Source: Gonium pectorale (taxonomy: Eukaryota; Chlorophyta; Chlorophyceae; Chlamydomonadales; Volvocaceae). From it: DNA of 64,000 bases. Shown here in pieces: positions 57,401 through 64,000 of this stretch. The position numbers and the translations under genes were made by a program. Every line of letters begins with the position of its first letter. Position 1 is the first letter of the stretch. The stretch is taken from assembly GCA_001584585.1 (NCBI GenBank), contig LSYV01000014.1, positions 1,731,789-1,795,788 on the forward strand, given 5' to 3'. Under the pieces are notes generated by a model, which saw nothing but the letters and a program-made list of their open reading frames with translations, was not told the DNA's origin and did no database searches.

Positions 57401-59018
57401 GATCGACTCGATGACGCGCACTTCGTTCTATGCATAGGAGGATGACGAGTAGCGAAGAGGACCGAACGTGTCATGCTCGATCCAGCCATACATGGATCCA
57501 CAGAGCTCAGCGCCGAGTGGAGGGAGGAACGGGCGCGGGTGGATGACGGGTGCGCCCGGGGCACTATGGGTTTCTCATAGCATCTGTGCGTTGAGCGCTG
57601 GCAGCATGCGGCACAGCAGCACGCTAGAGCCCTGGATCCAGGCGAATTCACGTGTGCAGATGGCGTTAGTGGTGACCTGCGTTCCGTCCATGTCCGTGTC
57701 CTACCGGTATCGAAACGACCACCGTTGCCCTGCTGGCCTGCTGGCCTCGCTGTTCCCCTTCCCAAGCCCCAACGCCCTCTCCATGCACGCGCTCGCGCTG
57801 CAGTACTTTCCGTACCTGGTTCCTGCACTCGTCCTTCCATATGCTGGTGGGAACTGCAACCAGCTGCCCCGGCAGCCAGTTTACGGCCTGCTGCACAGCC
57901 ACCCAGCGCGCGCCAGCGTTGGCCGTCTGGGACAGCCGGGTCCAGGTGGGCGCGAAGAGCGCGCCGTGCATGTCCACCACGCCGTTTCTGGTGGCCTTGG
58001 GCAAGGAAGGACGACAGGGAGAATGGTCAGTACGATACGAAAGGCAGCGCGAAGCATCCCGATGTGCGGGCCGGCATACACCATATTAGCACACTCTGGA
58101 GCGAACGGCAGGCATCCAGCAGGCCGTACAAGGGCACAAAAACGAGACGGCCGGTGTGGATGGGATGTGAACTACGTAGATCCGTCAGCGTGCGTGGGCC
58201 AAGTGAGATTGCTGAGGCGCCAATGGGCCATGAGAACAAGCCCCAAGGCAGTAGAGCAGTCGCACCTCCCACCGCTGTATTTATTACTACCTATTAGCAC
58301 CCAGCGACACAGGAGCAACAGGCCCTGGTAGCTCACGGTCAGGGTCATAAAGAGCGAGTCCATGCCGGCAGCGGGGGCAAAGGTGATGGAGATAGCGCTC
58401 CGCAGGCGACAGGTAGGCGAGCCCATGGTGAGCTTCCCGTAGACAAAAATCGTTGTTACTGTCAGGTTCATGGGAGCGTCATCGATCACCAGCTGCGCGG
58501 GACAAGCCGCAAGGATGGGCAAGTCGAGATGGTGATGGAGAGAGTCGTGCGGGAAGAGAACGTTTCGTCAAAATCCCCAGACGGTACACGGGGTACAGGC
58601 TATCACCGACCTCGCTGCCTTCTGGCACGACGATCCGCCGAAAGCGGGCGCCACCAGCGAGCATGCAGCCCGACAGGAGGACGCGAGCGCCCGTCGGAAG
58701 CGTGACATCGTTGGTGCTTCCCGGCACCGGTACGACATTCCTAGTATTGCTCCACGTTGTGTAGTTGTCCCATCGGCTCAGAGACGCATCACAATGTGGA
58801 CAACCGGACTGGCCGGCAACAACCCCACATGCCGCGCTACCGACAGCGCTGCAAGCTTGTGGATTGTATGAAAGCCGTGGTGCCGGATAACTGTTTGGGT
58901 CGACGCAGCCCGCATGGCCCGGCACGTTGCCAGTGCAGAGCGGTTGCGCAATGGCGGCTAGCGGCAAATGTGCCAGAGATATGAACAGTGTTGATATTAT
59001 TAGCTTAACAATCGCCAT
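43494..59018 (-). CDS. Large secreted G8 / beta-helix / ShK / carbohydrate-binding-like protein
   Basis: ATG at 59018 begins a signal peptide (LIISTLFISLAHLPLAAIA). Phase-matched exons are 59018-58611, 58492-58337, 57995-57816, 57427-57345, 56954-56843, 56639-56581, 56209-56124, 55483-55281, 54854-54802, 54387-54303, 54152-54038 and 53706-53521; the rest are approximate. A G8 domain lies in the first three (VVPVPGSTNDVTLPTGA, VVDMHGALFAPTWTRLS). A parallel beta-helix like CEMIP/TMEM2/PKHD1L1 follows (YPFHFHLSG, CYTMHGTYGLVVANNTAF, IEDGVEERN, NPYNFVTNNAASG, VWLGGYS-type LWLGGYSILSYG, DSDGSFTGSG). Next are ShK-like Cys modules (49160-48400) and three carbohydrate-binding-like modules joined by Pro-rich linkers, ending at 43494. 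It is probably an extracellular-matrix or cell-surface glycan-binding protein. A split into two genes near 49.4 kb cannot be excluded. Confidence 0.7.
45020..45380. repeat. G-rich minisatellite in an intron of the G8 gene
   Basis: About 30 tandem copies of an approximately 12-bp unit of the type TTGGGGCAGGGG or TTGGGACAGGGG, on the plus strand. The array lies in the intron between the second and third pieces of carbohydrate-binding-like module 2. Its reverse-strand translation (PCPNALPQ-like) is an artefact. Confidence 0.9.
48400..49160 (-). other. ShK-type cysteine modules of the G8 protein (20-bp gap inside)
   Basis: Cys-rich segments with the ShK pattern ending C--TCG-C: GYCAVTCGRC, then FCMDMVPPSG to GYCLDTCGVC, then TTCATVLRSGACN to SYCRATCGACSS. 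Unknown bases at 48808 and 48818-48837 interrupt the exon just after the second module. ShK modules occur widely in secreted eukaryotic proteins as disulfide-bonded binding units. Confidence 0.65.
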
Positions 59019-59179
59019 AGGTTTCGTGTCGCTCACTCACTCTCGTGTCCCTAGTCGAGTGCGCTCTACAAAGGGATGGCAGCAGTGTAGAAGAATCTTT
59101 CGAAGTAAAGTATTTGCAACAATGTGAAGATGAAGGAGTTATCCAGAAGCTGGAAGCTACAATACATTAGCATTATTAT

Positions 59180-59505
59180 GAGGGTATTTCCAGTGGCTAA
59201 AAGCGACTTGGACTTTTAGCCGTTCATGAGGCCGGTCTCACTCGTTACACCTTAATATCGCTGCAACGCCCAGCATTTTTGGACGAGCATTCAACTTGTT
59301 TCGTGGGTTCGCGCTTTTGATTTTGGAGCACCGAAAATTTAACACCTGTGCCGGACAGGGGTTAAATGTCGAGGGGCGTATTTAGGCCTAAATCGTTCAC
59401 AGACCGATAGTAGACGTCTATACCTGGCACGCATAAGGATTTTAAGCTTGGCAAGCAATATCCGGACTAAATTGGGGAGCCCTTTTAGCCACTGGAAATA
59501 CCCTC
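59180..59505. mobile_element. MITE-like element, 326 bp, 24-bp perfect terminal inverted repeats
   Basis: The left end (59180-59203, starting GAGGGTATTTCCAGTGGC) is the exact reverse complement of the right end (59482-59505). The trinucleotide TAT flanks both ends and may be the target-site duplication. The inside has no open frame for a transposase, so it is a non-autonomous element. A 3-bp duplication would fit PIF/Harbinger-like elements, but no other copy is available here to confirm the ends. Confidence 0.75.
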
Positions 59506-60604
59506 TATAACTGGTCGGGACAGCCTCCAAATTTCAAGTGACGAAATGACCCAACAACGCATGGGGTGCTAGTCAAGGGAGAGGAGCTCGTAGCCAGGGT
59601 TCGTAAGTCAGCGGCTATATAGCTCCTTTCGCCACTGCGTGGACGCCAGTGTAAAGCTGACGCTACCGTATGCATAAAGAGGCAGAGTTGACGCGTATAC
59701 GTTTGACCCAGGGTGCAGACGAGAACGGTCAAACTGGTGCCGGACCAGCACAAACGGCGTGTTGTCGACTCCGCTGTCACATTCACTTATAACTGATATG
59801 GATAGAAGCTTAAGCTTATTCAGTAGACTTTCATGGCGCTCAAGTCAAGCCACTCTCTTTGACGTCACCCCTTTTGCAGCTTCTCCAGCTATTCCCCAAG
59901 AAGAACCATATCCATGACCTCTGCCAACGGTACCTGTTTTCAAGGCATATCGCTTCTGACAAGCCAGTTGTTGGCTCGCCCCTTCGGCGGACTTCGGGGG
60001 TTTTAGGTAACGGCTTTACCCAAAGCACGTACCACTCTTCTAATGCTTATGATTGCGCTTTTTATTCCATTTGTACCGGTTTTTTAATGCATTAGAATGC
60101 TAAGAATCGCGCATTGTGCGCAAATAAGTTTAAGGAGGTCTCAAGCCAATGTCAAGGTGGCAGCATACTAAGGCGGGCAAAAGGACACCAAAAAATTAAA
60201 TGGAAGGTTGGAATGTGGGTGGAGTACCCGAACCCGTCAAGCAATTGCTCCTGCGTGCCATGCCTGTGCCGTGCCGGTACACCTCCCACGCTCCTGCGCC
60301 AACGCTTCGCCCACGCCCGCACCCCCGGCCTCCCGCCCACACCCGCGCTCCGGCGAGCGTGACTGCATCCGCGGCTCCAAGACCGCTGCCCCGCGCCTCC
60401 CCACCCTCGCACGTGAACATGAACGCCTCCACTCGCACGCATATGCCGGCATCCGCGTGAACACAAAAGTAGAAATGAATGAGAACGAGAACACAAGAGG
60501 CACCTCTTGGTCACACGTCGGGGTATGTATGCGCATGGTTCGTGTCGGTTGTGATGGGCAGGAGCCGCTCGGGCGGTCGTACGGATGGGTGGGAGGCTGC
60601 GGAG

Positions 60605-61106
60605 NNNNNNNNNNNNNNNNNNNNNNNNNNNNNNNNNNNNNNNNNNNNNNNNNNNNNNNNNNNNNNNNNNNNNNNNNNNNNNNNNNNNNNNNNNNNNNNN
60701 NNNNNNNNNNNNNNNNNNNNNNNNNNNNNNNNNNNNNNNNNNNNNNNNNNNNNNNNNNNNNNNNNNNNNNNNNNNNNNNNNNNNNNNNNNNNNNNNNNNN
60801 NNNNNNNNNNNNNNNNNNNNNNNNNNNNNNNNNNNNNNNNNNNNNNNNNNNNNNNNNNNNNNNNNNNNNNNNNNNNNNNNNNNNNNNNNNNNNNNNNNNN
60901 NNNNNNNNNNNNNNNNNNNNNNNNNNNNNNNNNNNNNNNNNNNNNNNNNNNNNNNNNNNNNNNNNNNNNNNNNNNNNNNNNNNNNNNNNNNNNNNNNNNN
61001 NNNNNNNNNNNNNNNNNNNNNNNNNNNNNNNNNNNNNNNNNNNNNNNNNNNNNNNNNNNNNNNNNNNNNNNNNNNNNNNNNNNNNNNNNNNNNNNNNNNN
61101 NNNNNN
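60605..61106. other. Assembly gap (502 N)
   Basis: Run of unknown bases; its true length is not known. Open frames drawn across it are meaningless. Confidence 1.
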
Positions 61107-61892
61107 AAATGGAAGATAACCAGGCTGTGCGGAGCCAAGGGTGCCATAACAAGTAGGGAAAAAGCTTCCTTGAAGCTTGGAAAAGGGCGGAGCCCCGTGA
61201 AACCGTACCGAGGATTTAGAGCATGAAGGGTGGAGCGTGTTTATGTACCGCAGCGGATGCAGGGGCAGGGGCAACCGGTTTGACATGACGTACGGGGTAG
61301 GGGAGCGAGAAAGAGAGGCACAATCGTGTCAACCTGTCATAAAAGTTAAAACCCGTCATGAACCCCCAGAGTTTGTCCGCAAGTGGGCACCAACGTTCAT
61401 TAGAGAAGCCCCGCTTGGCTTGGTCAACTCATGGACCCGACTGTTGAAAGTTGGTTAGGAAACCGTTTGGTTTGGCCCCTTGGGTTAGCGCTCATTGCTT
61501 GGTTTCCGTGCGCCGCCGTGAGAGCGGGCACTATCATTGACATTTCGATTACTAGCTGTGTGTATCGGGGTTCGGCCGTGCTAGGTGTGACCTGGGCGGG
61601 TTCCCCTGGAGCGTTCAGTCTGGCGAGAAGGCCAGCGCCAGTGCGAGGCCAGTTATCTGCGTCTCGCACTCTGTGCTTTACAGACACTGAGTAGCATACA
61701 GAACGCAGAACCGGTTGAGGATACGTGAATTCGTGTTTGTAACCTTTCGCGTCGCAACTTGCGAGCACGGACGCCCTTACAAGGAGGCAGCTGAGGCTAG
61801 CCCGTCCTACCTAGGGTGCGTAGCCTTCCCAGTGCCAGTTAGCCACATCAGCTAGACAGCACCACATTAGTTGGCGTGACAGTGTGTTCCCG

Positions 61893-62111
61893 TCAAAGTT
61901 CCTTACAGGGATTAGGGGCTAACCCTCTGCCCTGGTTAGGCCTAAGGGTTAGCCGCACTGCAGCTTCGCCCACCATTTCCTCAACAGGGAATGGTCCTAC
62001 CCGACGAGGAAGGAGTCTTCTGGGCACTCCTTTTCGCCGCAGGTTCTTAGTACTCAACAAAAAAGAGAACCAGAAACGGGGAAGAACCTGTTGACCAGGT
62101 GTGAACTCCAC
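61893..62111 (-). mobile_element. Relic of a Ty3/gypsy retrotransposon (integrase C-terminal part)
   Basis: A 72-codon minus-strand frame reads LLSTKNLRRKGVPRRLLPRR, then VGPFPVEEMVGEAAVRLTL. This matches the pattern of the post-catalytic integrase region of Ty3/gypsy elements, where a VLLSTKNLR-type stretch is followed by a K/R-LLPR--GPF-V motif and a VAYRLELP-like strand. The adjoining integrase core, reverse transcriptase and chromodomain are not seen on either side, so only a decayed fragment is left. Confidence 0.6.
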
Positions 62112-62758
62112 AGACTTCTTGTCCTGGTAATAGTACGCTGCGGTCGATCTTGAGCGGGAGCCAAGTTCCTATGAACGCCATAGGAACATGGATGGTGACA
62201 GGGATGGTGACATTTACCACGCGAAAACGACTCTCAACAGTCTCCGATAACAATCTGATGACGGCGTTATATTTTCCAACACGCGGTTTCTGCACAACTG
62301 GTAGCCTATCCGGCTCCTGTCCACGCAACTCTGCGCTTTCACACTTCCATATGCGAACTATACATACTAACATACATCAGCATTCCGAATGTCGTAACGG
62401 TGCGCGCCACCCTAAGCAGGTGCATTTCAATGCTAAGGCGCCTGCCATACACAGTACACACTATACAGTTCTACCGGGCCAACATCAATAATTGTGCAAT
62501 CGCGCATGTCGAGACGCGCACGCTCATGACACGCGCCGCCGTACGGTAGTGTACAGCAGAATGGCGTAACGTCCTTTCGAGCAGCTCGCGCAGTACCTTG
62601 CCTAATCTAAGGCTCTGCAACTAGACCACGCTGCATCTGCCTAAAAAAGGTTCAAGTGTGCTTCAGCAATACCAAATTTTCGCAAGTCGCAACCCCACCG
62701 CTGCGTACGCTGCCTAATTCGAGAGAAGCTATCCACCATACGCATCACCGCGGCACGT

Positions 62759-63991
62759 CTACACGTTGTTGGCTGCCCCGGGCACGTCCGCGCTCGCCGA
62801 CATCTCGCACACGCCCGCCTTCTCGTGCGGCTTCACGGCAATCACCCCGCAACACCCGACCTGGCCCACTGGCCCGCTCTGCGACGGCGCATCCCGCATG
62901 GGGTGTACGGCGTCACTGTCATATTCTGGCACCGGGTAAAACCCGTAATGGTAGCAACAGAACACGCAAATGCAGACAAACAGCACCGCGAAGTCAAAGA
63001 CGTAGAAGAACACCTCGTGGCTGGCGAGGTAGCCGTCGTAGCCCGTTGCAAACTCGGCCACGCGAAATATGTTCCGCACGTACATCAGCGCGATGGTGAG
63101 GTACATGCAGAGGAAGACGGGCCGCCAGTACTCAGCATTCCGCAGCGCAAAGACCCGGCTCTTGTGGACGTAAACCGCGATGACCGTGAAGCAGCTGAAG
63201 AAGCCCAGCTGCAGCGCCAGACCCACCAGCATGACGCCGGTTCCCATCTTCTGGGTGCTGGGGTTGTCGCTGCTTATGAGGCCCGCCCCGCCGGACTGCA
63301 CGACCAGGCTGATGATGTCGCTGGCGGTGAACAGGCGCGCAACCCAGTGCGGCTTGATCCTGAGCTTGGAGGCGTCGCCCTGGGTCATGAGGCGCCCGAC
63401 CATGATGTAGTCCGCGATGGGCAACAGCACCGGCGTGATGATCAGAATGGCCTGGCCGGGAGATGACAGGACACGGGAAGAGATGAACAAACGGTGTCAG
63501 CGGCGGCTGGAGAGTACAACTATTGTTGGCATAGTGGTTACGTCTGGCGCATTCCGTGCAGTTGTACATGAGCAGGCGGCCTGCCTGCCTGCCTGAATGC
63601 GCAGTCCGTATGCAGCTGGGGCAGATTTCAGTGCCGTAACGCAGCACCGTCCGTGCCCGCTCTTGAAGAACATTGGGTGCTCACACCTAGTGCGGCTCGA
63701 GGCACTGCCATCGCAGCCTTGAAACACATGACACCCGGCGCCTTCTCCCTCGACCGCACCAACCCGTACCTGCATCCCAATGAACTGCCCGAGCGTCGGG
63801 TTCGGGCCCTTGATCATGAGGAGGCGAATGGCGAAGCCAATGACCTCAAACCATGCCGTCACGGTCACGCACAACATGAACCAAGCGCGTGTCCGGTACG
63901 TGAGGAAAAGCATAACGGCCCCGACGGCGAAGTAGAGGAAGAGCGCGATGTAGGCCGGCACTTCCTTCGGGATCTCATGGAACACCCGCAT
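62759..63991 (-). CDS. RTA1-like seven-helix membrane protein (5' end at or beyond window edge)
   Basis: Two exons join in phase 0: 63991 (or further right) to 63770, and 63451-62759, about 304 residues. Seven hydrophobic helices are visible: AYIALFLYFAVGAVMLFL; WFMLCVTVTAWFEVIGFAI; AILIITPVLLPIADYIMVGR; the DIISLVVQSGGAGL block; MLVGLALQLGFFSCFTVIAV; FLCMYLTIALMYV; and VFFYVFDFAVLFVCICVFCC. The GR after helix 3 and the D--S--VQ--GAGL motif are signatures of the RTA1/RTM1/RSB1 family, best known in fungi for lipid export or resistance to lipid-acting compounds at the plasma membrane. The C-terminal tail is short and cytosolic-looking. The frame stays open to the window edge before the first ATG, so the N-terminus may be longer. 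Confidence 0.8.
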
Positions 63992-64000
63992 GAGGAACTC

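Larger units (their letters stand above)
59019..62758. other. Gene-free, less GC-rich stretch with transposon remains and a gap
   Basis: Base composition drops compared with the rest of the window. The stretch contains the MITE-like element at 59180-59505, an assembly gap at 60605-61106 and an integrase relic at 61893-62111. Otherwise there are no supported exons. The 62.4-62.7 kb part is presumably the 3' flank of the RTA1-like gene. Confidence 0.5.

Noticed and set aside
59940..60010. Organelle-like palindromic repeat (ccccttcggcggacttcggg)
   Set aside because: It resembles the short dispersed repeats of volvocine plastid or mitochondrial DNA. No organelle gene was found around it, so an organelle-to-nucleus insertion is not claimed.
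60152..61286. Open frames spanning the gap at 60.6-61.1 kb
   Set aside because: Most of each frame is unknown bases, and the flanks show no coding pattern.

Overview
The window is nuclear DNA of a green alga of the Chlamydomonas/Volvox type. It is GC-rich and gene-dense. Coding sequence is cut into many short exons with GTGAGT/GTGGGT-like donors and CAG acceptors. Several stop codons are followed by the algal poly(A) signal TGTAA. One gene encodes a secreted matrix-type protein with Pro-rich linkers. No species is claimed. Three assembly gaps are present (10732-11534, 48818-48837, 60605-61106). I built gene models by joining open exons at splice sites that kept the reading frame; no transcript data were used.

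Left part (1-17.6 kb): a hypothetical gene cut by the left edge (minus) faces a small hypothetical gene (plus). Next is an 11-exon P-loop NTPase (3100-7906, minus), whose Walker A and Walker B motifs appear only after splicing. Then comes an ankyrin-repeat gene (9670-14393, minus) built from near-equal one-repeat exons, with a 12-bp coding minisatellite running into an assembly gap. Upstream of it lie a broken copy of its first exon and a broken copy of the end of ATG10. The intact autophagy gene ATG10 (15517-17162, minus) follows. A 76-residue membrane-protein ORF ends only 90 nt upstream of the ATG10 start codon, in the same frame.

Middle part (19-43 kb): a TBC-domain protein (minus) stands head to head with ribosomal protein L13a (plus). 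A BASS-type plastid transporter (minus) stands head to head with a UDP-glucose 6-dehydrogenase homologue (plus). The latter is full length and in frame, but five catalytic positions are substituted, including the nucleophilic cysteine. A coiled-coil protein (37.4-40.5 kb, minus) follows, with gene-poor stretches on both sides.

Right part (43.5-64 kb): a 15.5-kb minus-strand gene appears to encode a very large secreted protein. In order it carries a signal peptide, a G8 domain, a parallel beta-helix region of the CEMIP/TMEM2/PKHD1L1 type, ShK-type cysteine modules, and three Pro-linked carbohydrate-binding-like modules. Upstream of it is a less GC-rich stretch with a 326-bp MITE-like element, a Ty3/gypsy integrase relic and an assembly gap. 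An RTA1-like seven-helix membrane protein (minus) occupies the right edge.

As eukaryotic genes these do not form operons. The functional themes are autophagy and membrane traffic (ATG10, TBC), plastid transport (BASS), translation (RPL13a) and matrix or sugar metabolism (UGDH-like, G8/CBM protein).
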